In this document: one piece after another, positions 53,870 to 61,913 of the stretch
Layout of the letters: every line of letters starts with the position of its first letter
Position numbering within the stretch: the stretch's first letter is position 1
Assembly (NCBI RefSeq): GCF_030068445.1
Contig: NZ_JAQPOK010000016.1
Span: 1-64,000 of the forward strand
Direction of reading: 5' to 3'
Source of the DNA: Roseofilum halophilum BLCC-M91
GTDB taxonomy: Bacteria; Cyanobacteriota; Cyanobacteriia; Cyanobacteriales; Desertifilaceae
Length of the DNA: 64,000 bases
Translations under genes and position numbers: made by a program
Notes under the pieces: model-generated
Seen by the model: only the letters and a program-made list of their open reading frames with translations
What the model was told of the DNA's origin: nothing
The model's database searches: none

Positions 53870-54820
53870 GTGACTCGATTCATTCACGATCAATTCGCCA
53901 AAGATTACCTCAGTGAACTACTCTCCCGGTTCGGAACAGTAGAAACCAGCAAAAAGATTGCCTCAGAAGTGCGCGAGGTCGATGTTTGGTTTACTCCCTC
54001 CTCTTGCGATCTCGATGTCAGGGAACTCGGATTATTGGGACAACTGATAGTGACTCCAGCACTCTTTGAACCCTTTCGTAATCCCATAACCGCCAATGAG
54101 ATTCGCACTTGTCTGTTGAAATTATTCATGGTGCAAGCCAAATGGGAACGGGATCAAGAGAGCAGAAAACTTAGGGAAACCGATCTACCTAGACTGTGGA
54201 TATTAACGCCAACCGCATCCAAGAATTTGCTAGATAATGCTCGTGCAAAGGAGGCAGAAAACGGCCCTCCAGGAGTCTATTATTTAGGCGATCTGTATAA
54301 AAGTGCCATCATCGTTATCCATCAATTGCGGAGAACTCCAGAAACCTTATGGTTAAGACTTCTAGGCAGAGGAACAGTGCAACAACAAGCCATTCAAGAA
54401 TTGCAGAGCCTACCCCAAACTAACCGATGGCGAGGGAATGTGATAAGATTGATCTATAATCTTTTAACTATTTTAGCCACGCGGCAAAACCAAGAAGCCG
54501 ATCGAGATGATGAGGTGCTAATTGTGACTCTAACTCAATTGTATGAAGAGGCGATCGCCCAACTGCGTGAAGAAGGGCGACAAGAGGGAGAACAACAGGG
54601 AGAACAACGGGGAGAACAACGGGGAGAACAACGGGGGGAACAACGAGCAACCCTCCGGTTGATAGCAGATATCTTGCGCGTCCGTTTTCAAGAAGTAGAT
54701 GAGGAACTGGCAGCTATTGTGGAGGAAATAGCAACTCTGCCATCAGCAGAGTTTACTCCTCTGTTGCTACAACTGTCTCGCGAAGATCTATTAGAGCGAT
54801 TTGCAAAGGAAAGAGAATAG
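53870..54820 (+). CDS. Rpn-like/PD-(D/E)XK-type protein with QGEQ repeat linker
   Basis: A 316-residue protein of a family common in cyanobacteria and usually annotated as hypothetical or Rpn-like. The N-terminal part (FIHDQFAKDYLSELLSRFG, EVREVDVWFTP) resembles a PD-(D/E)XK nuclease-type fold with Glu/Asp positions, and the C-terminal part looks DUF4351-like (LRVRFQEVDEELAAIVEEI). Between them is a tandem EQRGEQRG linker, DNA-repeated as about five 12-bp units at 54585-54648. The start is GTG at 53870. A nuclease role is inference. The 309-827 gene is a related relic. Confidence 0.7.
   Translation: MTRFIHDQFAKDYLSELLSRFGTVETSKKIASEVREVDVWFTPSSCDLDVRELGLLGQLIVTPALFEPFRNPITANEIRTCLLKLFMVQAKWERDQESRKLRETDLPRLWILTPTASKNLLDNARAKEAENGPPGVYYLGDLYKSAIIVIHQLRRTPETLWLRLLGRGTVQQQAIQELQSLPQTNRWRGNVIRLIYNLLTILATRQNQEADRDDEVLIVTLTQLYEEAIAQLREEGRQEGEQQGEQRGEQRGEQRGEQRATLRLIADILRVRFQEVDEELAAIVEEIATLPSAEFTPLLLQLSREDLLERFAKERE
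54585..54648 (+). repeat. 12-bp coding tandem repeat (EQRG linker)
   Basis: About five units of GGAGAACAACGG encode the EQRG repeats of the Rpn-like protein. They are nearly identical, so length polymorphism between strains is expected. Confidence 0.8.
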
Positions 54821-54852
54821 GGGAGTTGAGATACTCACCGTCATTCTATAAT

Positions 54853-55515
54853 TTAACTTCTCCGATACTTCAACCACCCCCAACTCCCGAACAACAACAA
54901 GCCGAATACAGTAGAAGGCTCAGGAACTGAAGTTGGACTTTCTGGAGTGGTTACTGGAGTTGGAGTTGGTATTGGAGTTGGTGAAGGCTGGGGAATGGGT
55001 GCTAAAGGCTCAGAAATACTCGTCAGTTGTATCGGGCCATCGTACAACAATAAATGACTGCTAGAAGCATACATATTCATCGTTCCAGAAGTTCCCGCAC
55101 AAGAGCCTAAATCCAAGGCACATCGTAACTGGATCGATAAAGAGGCATTAGCAAATACAATCGGTTGTGGCCAAGAACTTGTAGACAAGGGTTGTGAATA
55201 CCAATGAGTAATCCAAGTGGTTTTGATCTCCCATACAGAATTGGTATACTCAGCGATCAGAGCTGGAAAACTAGAGTAGAGATTAGAAGGATAAACAGGT
55301 TGTATCACCTGTGCTTCCATAGAAGTTTCATAAACGGTCACTGAACCCCAAGACCCTTTTGGCATTAATCGAGCCGGATCGAAGGAAAGATCCGCACTCG
55401 TCCGACCATCGGGAGATTGAAAGTGAAATTGAAGCGCTGACGTTTTAGAGGCAGTCAAACAGAGACCCAAGCAAGCACCTGTGAAGATTAAGGCAGTAGT
55501 TTTGAGGGCATTCAT
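54853..55515 (-). CDS. PEP-CTERM sorting-domain protein
   Basis: A predicted exported protein (220 aa). The signal peptide is LKTTALIFTGACLGLCLTA. The body is a beta-rich domain of unknown function, followed by a Pro/Thr-rich linker (PTPIPTPTPVTTPESP). The C-terminal PEP-CTERM tail has VPEPSTVFGLLLFGSWGW and the basic end KYRRS. It should be processed by exosortase and delivered to the cell surface. The gene is divergent from the Anbu gene (98 bp), a shared promoter region. Confidence 0.88.
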   Translation of the reverse strand: MNALKTTALIFTGACLGLCLTASKTSALQFHFQSPDGRTSADLSFDPARLMPKGSWGSVTVYETSMEAQVIQPVYPSNLYSSFPALIAEYTNSVWEIKTTWITHWYSQPLSTSSWPQPIVFANASLSIQLRCALDLGSCAGTSGTMNMYASSSHLLLYDGPIQLTSISEPLAPIPQPSPTPIPTPTPVTTPESPTSVPEPSTVFGLLLFGSWGWLKYRRS

Positions 55516-55613
55516 ACCCTTTCCCTGATTAACTCAATAGGTAAAGATACACCTCAGCCATACTAGATTCCCTAAATTCCGTACAATCAGTAAGGTGTTG
55601 TTATCTGGCTTCT

Positions 55614-56381
55614 ATGACCTATTGTCTTGGCATTATCACCCGTTCTGGGCTTGTAATGGCGGCAGACTCGCGAACTAATGCCGGAGTGGATTATATTTCC
55701 ACCTATCGCAAGTTGTTTGATTTCTCCTTACCTGAAGAACGAGTGATTGTCCTGTGTACTTCGGGGAACCTCTCGGTTACCCAGGCGGTGATCGCTAGTT
55801 TGAAGAAAGATATTAAAGTGCAGCAGGACGTTAATTTACATTCTCTACCCACGTTTCACGAAATTGCCCGCTATATTGGCAGCAAAGTCCGACAATTGCT
55901 AGAGCAAGACCGAGCTTGGCTAGAAAAAGATGGTATTGACTACCATTGTAACTTTTTAGTGGGGGGACAGATTCAGGGAGAAGAGCCGGAGCTTTATCTG
56001 GTTTATACCGAAGGGAATTCCATTCAAGCGACTCCAGAAACTCCATTTTTACAAATTGGGGAAACCAAGTATGGTAAACCGATTCTCGATCGCACCCTCC
56101 ACTTTGACACTCCGGTAGATGTGGCGGCGAAAGCGGCAATTTTGTCTATCGATTCTACCATGAAATCCAATATTTCCGTGGGGCCGCCCATCAATCTGGT
56201 CATGTACGAAACCGATAGTTTAGTGATTCGCCACCAGCTTGAGCTGCCCCTGAGAGACCCCTATTTAGGTAAACTGCGTAAAACCTGGGAAGCGGCTCTG
56301 AATCAGGCTGTAGAAAGTATTCCCAATATTGATTGGGAATATTATGCCCAGGGAGACGAAATCGATCTCAGCACGGATTAA
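55614..56381 (+). CDS. Anbu-type proteasome-related NTN peptidase
   Basis: A 255-residue N-terminal-nucleophile hydrolase of the Anbu (ancestral beta subunit) group. It begins MTYCLGIITRSG, so Thr2 becomes the nucleophile after Met removal. AADSRTNAG (Asp18) and the Lys33 in YRKLFDF complete the catalytic set, as in proteasome beta subunits. It is cytosolic and may form rings. In other bacteria Anbu is linked to transglutaminase, alpha-E and ATP-grasp genes; here the first two lie convergent, 1 bp away at the stops, and ATP-grasp is absent. Confidence 0.87.
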   Translation: MTYCLGIITRSGLVMAADSRTNAGVDYISTYRKLFDFSLPEERVIVLCTSGNLSVTQAVIASLKKDIKVQQDVNLHSLPTFHEIARYIGSKVRQLLEQDRAWLEKDGIDYHCNFLVGGQIQGEEPELYLVYTEGNSIQATPETPFLQIGETKYGKPILDRTLHFDTPVDVAAKAAILSIDSTMKSNISVGPPINLVMYETDSLVIRHQLELPLRDPYLGKLRKTWEAALNQAVESIPNIDWEYYAQGDEIDLSTD

Positions 56382-56382
56382 T

Positions 56383-57243
56383 TTAATCTAAAAATGCGAT
56401 CGCCAAATCAAAGTCCATTTGACTTTGTACCTGAGAGCGGCGCAGTCTGCCAGAAACCGGAGCCGTATTTTGGGGTATGGCACTCGCTGCTACGGCAATA
56501 TGGCCATTACTAACCGCGAGGCCGAGGGTGGGATCATAACCCCGCCACCCGGCTCCGGGAAGGTAGACCTCGGCCCAAGCATGGAGGTGACGGTTTGTCG
56601 TATCGCGATCGCCTTCTTGATAGCCACTGACAAATCTTGCAGCTAACCCCATAGCGCGACATGCTTCCATAAACAAGACCGCATAATCTCGACAAGTGCC
56701 CCCTTTTTGCTCCCACGTAATGCCCGGAGGAAAAGGATCGCCCGTATCGCGAATATAATAATCGCACCGTTCATAAATGTCCTGATTGATGGCACTCAGA
56801 AACGACGTAACTTGATACTGAGCGCGATCGGCTATTTCCATCGCCCAAGTATAGACCCTCGGATCGACTGGACTCGGTAAGCTTCTAGGGGCAAAATAGG
56901 GGGTTAACTGAGGCAGTAGACTAGAGGAATAATCAATCGGAAACCGAATCGCCCAAGGCTCTAAGAGATAATTAAACGGGTTCGTACAATGGGTTTCTAC
57001 TTCTGACGTTGCGGTAATGTTGAGGGCCTTGAGTTCCTGACGGTCAAACCAAATTTTTTCCAGCACATTCCCATCCGTATCCAGGACAGAAGATCGACCT
57101 GTGGGTGGTGGGTCAATCTCTAGCTGAAAGTGATGCAGAGTTTGCTGACCATCCGATCGCGATCGCAACCGCAACCAATGGGGACTCAGGGCTACAAACT
57201 CACTATAAGTATAACGAGTCGTGTGGACAATTTTATAGCGCAT
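56383..57243 (-). CDS. Transglutaminase-like cysteine peptidase family protein
   Basis: A 286-residue papain-like transglutaminase-superfamily protein. The N-terminal bacterial transglutaminase domain (KIVHTTRYTYSEFVALSPHW) is followed by the core with the catalytic Cys184 (GGTCRDYAVLF), His221 (HLHAWAEVY) and Asp237 (YDPTLGL). It probably acts as a peptidase or protein cross-linker; the substrate is unknown. It is downstream of the alpha-E gene by 24 bp on the same strand, and tail-to-tail with Anbu (stops 1 bp apart). The trio is the conserved Anbu-linked set. Confidence 0.9.
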   Translation of the reverse strand: MRYKIVHTTRYTYSEFVALSPHWLRLRSRSDGQQTLHHFQLEIDPPPTGRSSVLDTDGNVLEKIWFDRQELKALNITATSEVETHCTNPFNYLLEPWAIRFPIDYSSSLLPQLTPYFAPRSLPSPVDPRVYTWAMEIADRAQYQVTSFLSAINQDIYERCDYYIRDTGDPFPPGITWEQKGGTCRDYAVLFMEACRAMGLAARFVSGYQEGDRDTTNRHLHAWAEVYLPGAGWRGYDPTLGLAVSNGHIAVAASAIPQNTAPVSGRLRRSQVQSQMDFDLAIAFLD

Positions 57244-57267
57244 GGTTTAGCTTTTTCACTTCTTGAG

Positions 57268-58224
57268 TTAACACACAGACTCTAAACAAAAATAGGTTTG
57301 ATAAAGCTCCTCACCCACAACATTTAACTGTTGTTGTAAATTATCCACGAATTCATGTAATCCCTGTTGAATAATATCCTCAATCGTGATATACTCCAAC
57401 TCCGATCGCAGACGACCCAAGGCCCGTTCAGCCGGATCGCTCCAAGTCCCTGGTGCTGTCCCATTAATTCTATGCAGGGACTGCTCCGAGCGAAACAGAC
57501 AGGAGCGCACTGCACGAGGAAAGTCGCGATCGAGCAACAAAAATCCGGCTACTCCCATGGGGGTAATTTGGTGACGATCCATCTGTTTACGATACATCTC
57601 ATAAGCACTCGCAGACTTTAATAAAGCAATCCAATGAATTTCATCTAGGGTTGTGCCCACATCCTGAGCCGAAGGCAACAAAATAAAATACTTTACATCT
57701 AAAATCCGTGAAGTCTTATCCGCTCGTTCTAACAACCGGCCAATCAAGCCAAAATGCCAGCCCTCATTATGGGACATGGTGGCATCCATCAAGCCCGCAA
57801 ACAAATGGCTACAGCGCTTAACCTCATTATAAAAATCGGATAACTCCACCATTGACCCCTCCGGTGAAGTCTCCTTGACCATATAATAGAATTCATTAAT
57901 TTGCTGCCACATCTCCGAAGAAATGACCTCTCGAACCGATCGGGCATTCTCACGAGCCATCCACAAACAAGACAAAATCGAATTGGGGTTTTTCGCATCA
58001 AACGTGAGGAAATGGCGCACATTCTCCTTGCTTGCCTCACCATAGCGCTCCCAAAACACCTGGCGATCGCCTGTTGTAATCACCAACGGTTCCCACTGAT
58101 GGGCAACTCCTACGGGAGAATCCAAAATCAATGTCAAATTCGCATCAATAAACCGAGCTGTGTTTTCCGCCCGCTCCACATAACGATTGAGCCAATAGAT
58201 TGAATCTGCTACACGACTTAACAT
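57268..58224 (-). CDS. Alpha-E domain-containing protein
   Basis: A 318-residue all-helical alpha-E protein. Seen: RVADSIYWLNRYVERAENTARFID, the typical start, then EVISSEMWQQINEFYYMV, GLIGRLLERADKTSRILDVKY and RAVRSCLFRSEQSLHRING. No enzymatic motif; it is a partner of ATP-grasp enzymes in other genomes. It is followed by the transglutaminase gene at 24 bp, so the two are co-transcribed. No ATP-grasp gene is found upstream; the next gene (58488) is unrelated. Confidence 0.9.
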   Translation of the reverse strand: MLSRVADSIYWLNRYVERAENTARFIDANLTLILDSPVGVAHQWEPLVITTGDRQVFWERYGEASKENVRHFLTFDAKNPNSILSCLWMARENARSVREVISSEMWQQINEFYYMVKETSPEGSMVELSDFYNEVKRCSHLFAGLMDATMSHNEGWHFGLIGRLLERADKTSRILDVKYFILLPSAQDVGTTLDEIHWIALLKSASAYEMYRKQMDRHQITPMGVAGFLLLDRDFPRAVRSCLFRSEQSLHRINGTAPGTWSDPAERALGRLRSELEYITIEDIIQQGLHEFVDNLQQQLNVVGEELYQTYFCLESVC

Positions 58225-58324
58225 AACTTTCCTAAAACAGCAGTTAAAACCTCACTCCCGTATTATCGGATGATTGGGGTAAAATTCTGCTCGTTGTAAA
58301 CGGAAATCAAGAACTCCAAATTGC

Positions 58325-58380
58325 TCCCCATCCCCCTATCTCCCTCATTCCCCCATTCCCCCACTCCCCCATCCCCATCT
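58325..58380. repeat. C-rich tandem repeats upstream of the alpha-E gene
   Basis: Irregular direct repeats of CCCCCATTCC/CCCCACTC type, related to those at 46020-46045 and 61885-61910. They lie in a 263-bp gap with no gene. Confidence 0.6.
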
Positions 58381-58487
58381 CACAAGTAAACCCAACCTAA
58401 ATCACAAACCTGGTGTGGGGGTTGTCACCCCATGTCTAACCAAAAGGAGCAACAATAGGGATATAAGATGAGTTGATTACCAAAACT

Positions 58488-58703
58488 ATGTTATCTCCAA
58501 CTGAAAAGCTATCTGACCGCATTTCCGAAATTTTTGGCGCAGTAGGTGCAACCGGTGTAGTCTCTTCTACTGATTATCATACTCTCCAACTCGCTTCTAG
58601 CTATTCTCAACTACAACCTCATGAACGGAAGTCGATTAACCGTTTGTTGCGAGCTGTACAGCGAGGTAAAATTGATTTAATTCCCACCTCTCTAGCAAGT
58701 TAG
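58488..58703 (+). CDS. Small hypothetical protein, 71 aa
   Basis: A small soluble protein beginning at the ATG 58488 (MLSPTEKLSDRISEIF). It contains SSTDYHTLQLASSYSQLQ and ERKSINRLLRAVQRGKIDLI, a predicted helical protein with a basic end. The in-frame TTG at 58473 is an alternative start. No family recognised; short cyanobacterial proteins of this kind are often conserved, so it is plausible. Confidence 0.55.
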   Translation: MLSPTEKLSDRISEIFGAVGATGVVSSTDYHTLQLASSYSQLQPHERKSINRLLRAVQRGKIDLIPTSLAS

Positions 58704-58743
58704 GGGTCTATAAGCCTATCCTATAGGGCAAGGTCATCGTTAG

Positions 58744-58873
58744 TTATTCAGGATCTTGACCGAATTGCCAAATATTTCCGGTGGAAATTGCACCATAAAG
58801 AACGGTTTGATCGGACTCAATCCATTGATCGAGGGCAATGAGTTCGATAGCTAGTTGCAGAAAACCCCGTTAA
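58744..58873 (-). pseudogene. Relic of a PD-(D/E)XK-type/restriction-like protein C-terminus
   Basis: The minus strand reads FLQLAIELIALDQWIESDQ then TVLYGAISTGNIWQFGQDPE and a stop, about 42 codons following an in-frame stop. The LYGA.STG.IWQFG pattern resembles the C-terminus of multi-copy cyanobacterial nuclease-like proteins. No start or catalytic part is present. Family assignment is from memory and tentative. Confidence 0.35.
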
Positions 58874-58946
58874 GTAATCAGCAAAAGTATAGGATTCTTC
58901 TGGCTTGATAATAGCAGGTTTCGGCATAATTGATATTGAAATCCTT

Positions 58947-59351
58947 TCAAAGAGTCGTAGAAATAGCCTGTACCGGACAAGTGGGGATGCATTGTTCGCA
59001 GACGACACAGCGCGATCGCATAAAGGTAAGCTTGAAAGTCTCTGGATCGAGGGTGAGAGCTTGAGTCGGACAAACTCCGGTACACAGTCCACAATCAACA
59101 CAGGTTTCTTCATTGACAACAATCTCGCTCGTCGCTTGGGAGACTTGGATATTCTGCGATCGCATCCATTCTATGCAATCTTCGAGTTGATCGATATCTC
59201 CAGAGAGTTCTAGCACCAGCTTTCCCACTTGATTAGGAGCCACTTGAGCGCGAATAATATTGGCAGCAACGTTAAAATCCTTGGCTAAACGGTAGGTAAC
59301 TGGCATTCTTACCCAACGCTGGGCAAAGGTCAGGGTGACTCGTTTTTTCAC
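58947..59351 (-). CDS. NIL domain-containing 4Fe-4S ferredoxin
   Basis: A 134-residue protein with an N-terminal NIL (ligand-binding) domain (KRVTLTFAQRWVRMPVTYRL, then VAPNQVGKLVLELSGDID) and a C-terminal ferredoxin domain carrying two 4Fe-4S motifs, CVDCGLCTGVCP and CVVCEQCIPTCP. It is cytosolic and probably transfers electrons or senses a small ligand; the partner is unknown. Divergent from the Hsp70-like gene with a 79-bp gap. Confidence 0.92.
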   Translation of the reverse strand: MKKRVTLTFAQRWVRMPVTYRLAKDFNVAANIIRAQVAPNQVGKLVLELSGDIDQLEDCIEWMRSQNIQVSQATSEIVVNEETCVDCGLCTGVCPTQALTLDPETFKLTFMRSRCVVCEQCIPTCPVQAISTTL

Positions 59352-59430
59352 TGTTTCCCCCTAATTTGGTAGAATTTGACTGCTGATATCCGATAACAAT
59401 TTTTTTTAACTGTATCATTTTTCATATCTT

Positions 59431-61029
59431 ATGGCGATCGCAATCGATTTTGGCACGTCTAACACGGTTATTACCCGTTGGAATCCGGTGACTCAAAGCC
59501 CAGAAACCCTCAAAGTTCCTGGATATGCTTTGCAACAGGCTCCTAATCCTCCCTTGATTCCCAGTCTGGTTTATGTAGAAAATGCCGAGTTAGGAGAAGT
59601 CATTATCGGCCAACCCGTGCGCGATCGCGGTCTCGATCTCGCTCAAGATACGCGATTTTTTAGCCATTTTAAGCGTGGTATTGGCACACCGATTCAGGGG
59701 TTTTTACCCCAACTCGATGGGGTAACGATTCAGTTTGAACAAATTGGCACTTGGTTTCTCAATAATTTACTCAAGCAAATTAATCTGGAAGAATCCCTGA
59801 TTGTAACTGTGCCGGTTGATAGTTTTGAAACCTATCGTCACTGGTTAGGGCAAGTGTGTCAAACTTGGTCAGTGGATAAGGTGAGAATTATTGATGAACC
59901 CACAGCCGCAGCATTAGGCTATGGTGTGGGAGATCGAGATTTAATTTTAGTGGTAGACTTCGGCGGCGGAACCTTAGATTTTTCTTTGGTACAACTGAAT
60001 CCGAATGGGGTAAAAAGTGAAACTAAAACAGTGAGTCCCCTAGGGTTTGTTCTCAAATGGGGTGAAAAATCCTTTGCTGAAAAATCGAGTCAACAGGTGA
60101 AAACAGCGCGGGTGATTGCAAAAGCGGGGTTAAATTTAGGTGGTTCAGATTTAGACCATTGGATTACGGATGAATTGATTGCCCAGTATGGCTTAATTCA
60201 ATCTATCTCGTTAACCCGATTAGCAGAAAAATTGAAAATTCAGTTATCGTCTCGTACCACAGCCACAGAAGTTTATTTTGACCGGGATTCCTTAGAGAGC
60301 TACGATCTGAAACTCACACGCAAACAGTTTCAATCTATTTTAGAAGACCGTAATTTTTTTAGTCAGCTTGATACCATTATGGCTCAAGTGCTGCAACAGG
60401 CAACCCGTCAAGGGGTGGATAAATCCCAAATAGATTCAGTGTTATTGGTGGGGGGAACTTGTCAAATTCCGGCGGTGCAAGATTGGATTAAGGGCTATTT
60501 TGATGAAAAACGGGTGCGCTGCGATAAACCCTTTGAAGCGATCGCCCAAGGTGCGCTGCAATTGGTTCAAGGGATTGAGTTGAAAGATTTTCTCTACCAT
60601 AGTTATGGGATTCGCTATTGGAATCGCCGCACGAAGTCCCATAGTTGGCATCCGATTATACCAGAAGGACAACCCTATCCGATGTCGAAACCGATTGAGT
60701 TGATGTTAGGCGCTTCTGGAGAAAATCAACCGAAAATTGAGTTGGTTTTGGGAGAGTTGGGTGCAGAAACTGGGGGAACAGAGATCTATTTTGATGGCGA
60801 TCGCCTGATTACTCGCATTTTGAGCGGTGATAAGCGATCGGTGACTTCCCTGAATGATACAGAAAGTGCCCGTACTATCGCCAATTTGAATCCTCCCGGT
60901 ATTCCTGGAACGGATCGCATTAGAGTGTTGTTTGAAGTCGATGGGGAGCGATTTTTAAGGATTACCGTGGAAGATTTGCTCACCAATCAAACTTTGCTCA
61001 ATCATCAAGTCGTGGTTCAATTAAGCTAA
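59431..61029 (+). CDS. Hsp70 family protein (non-canonical DnaK-like)
   Basis: A 532-residue actin-like ATPase of the Hsp70 superfamily. It starts IAIDFGTSNTVITRW (phosphate 1), has VRIIDEPTAAALGYGVG (connect), LVVDFGGGTLDFSLV (phosphate 2) and LLVGGTCQIPAV (adenosine motif). The C-terminal region is shorter than in DnaK and lacks the normal EEVD-like tail, so the chaperone role is uncertain. ATG at 59431. It is followed 15 bp later by a HAD phosphatase gene whose start lies inside a heptamer repeat. Confidence 0.9.
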   Translation: MAIAIDFGTSNTVITRWNPVTQSPETLKVPGYALQQAPNPPLIPSLVYVENAELGEVIIGQPVRDRGLDLAQDTRFFSHFKRGIGTPIQGFLPQLDGVTIQFEQIGTWFLNNLLKQINLEESLIVTVPVDSFETYRHWLGQVCQTWSVDKVRIIDEPTAAALGYGVGDRDLILVVDFGGGTLDFSLVQLNPNGVKSETKTVSPLGFVLKWGEKSFAEKSSQQVKTARVIAKAGLNLGGSDLDHWITDELIAQYGLIQSISLTRLAEKLKIQLSSRTTATEVYFDRDSLESYDLKLTRKQFQSILEDRNFFSQLDTIMAQVLQQATRQGVDKSQIDSVLLVGGTCQIPAVQDWIKGYFDEKRVRCDKPFEAIAQGALQLVQGIELKDFLYHSYGIRYWNRRTKSHSWHPIIPEGQPYPMSKPIELMLGASGENQPKIELVLGELGAETGGTEIYFDGDRLITRILSGDKRSVTSLNDTESARTIANLNPPGIPGTDRIRVLFEVDGERFLRITVEDLLTNQTLLNHQVVVQLS

Positions 61030-61049
61030 ATGGGTAATGGGTAATGGGT
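61030..61049. repeat. Heptamer tandem repeat over the HAD gene start
   Basis: Three units of ATGGGTA place ATG codons at 61030, 61037 and 61044; each lies in a different frame. Only 61044 is in frame with the HAD protein. Confidence 0.7.
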
Positions 61050-61868
61050 AATCGCCAAAATATAAAACTTTTAGTCCTCGATATTGATGGTACGATCGCG
61101 GGAATCTCGAATGAAGTTCGTCAACCGGTAATTGAGGCGATCGCCGAAGTGAAACATCAGGGAATCGCTGTAGCAGTGGCTACAGGGCGTATGTTTTGCT
61201 CGGCTCTACGCTTTTATGAGGCGATCGGCGCTCAGTTGCCCCTCATTTGCTACAATGGAGCCTTAATTCAAGACCCCAAAACTAATACGGTTCACCAACA
61301 TTTTCCCGTCCCTATTCCCTTGGCTGGGCAAATTCTTGACGTTTTAGAGACACCCCCCTATCGCGATAAAATCACCATTCATTTCTATATTGATGATTGT
61401 TTATGTGTCCGAGACATGGGAGAAGATACCCGCAAGTATCTAGAGCGTACCTCCGCACCCGTGCGAGTAGTCGGAGATTTAAGAGAACTCCTCACCGTAG
61501 AACCGACTAAAATTTTAGCCCTGAGTGAGAATCTAGAGTTAATTGACAAGCTTTCGGCGGATTTATGCACTACCTTTACTCAAGATCAACTCCATTTTAC
61601 TAAATCTACTCCCACGTTTTTCGAGATTACCCACCCCTTAGCCAATAAGGGATTTGCCGTGCAATACTTGGCAGAAACTCTATTGGGGTTAAAACCGGAA
61701 AATGTGATGGCGATCGGCGATAATTTTAATGATTTAGAAATGCTCAAGTATGCCGGAATAGGTATTGCTATGGGTAATGCTCCTGCCCCAGTTCAAAAGA
61801 TTGCCAATTGGATCGCTCCCTCTATAGAGGAGGATGGTGTGGTTACTGCTTTAAGTAAGTTTTGGTAA
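61044..61868 (+). CDS. Cof-type HAD-IIB family hydrolase
   Basis: A 274-residue haloacid-dehalogenase-fold phosphatase of the Cof/HAD-IIB group. Motif I is LLVLDIDGTIAG (nucleophile Asp), motif II AVATGRMF, and motif III/IV lies in MAIGDNFNDLEML. A C2B-type cap is between them (FPVPIPLAGQILDVLETP). Substrates are typically sugar phosphates or pyridoxal phosphate; not determined. The start codon is embedded in a heptamer repeat directly after the Hsp70-like stop, suggesting co-transcription. Confidence 0.93.
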   Translation: MGNRQNIKLLVLDIDGTIAGISNEVRQPVIEAIAEVKHQGIAVAVATGRMFCSALRFYEAIGAQLPLICYNGALIQDPKTNTVHQHFPVPIPLAGQILDVLETPPYRDKITIHFYIDDCLCVRDMGEDTRKYLERTSAPVRVVGDLRELLTVEPTKILALSENLELIDKLSADLCTTFTQDQLHFTKSTPTFFEITHPLANKGFAVQYLAETLLGLKPENVMAIGDNFNDLEMLKYAGIGIAMGNAPAPVQKIANWIAPSIEEDGVVTALSKFW

Positions 61869-61913
61869 TGGGTAATAGGTAATCTCCCTATCACCCCATC
61901 ACCCCATCTCCTG

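Noticed and set aside
58817-59122. A 101-codon minus-strand ORF overlapping the NIL ferredoxin gene
   Set aside because: Overlaps the ferredoxin coding sequence out of frame; no recognisable domain.
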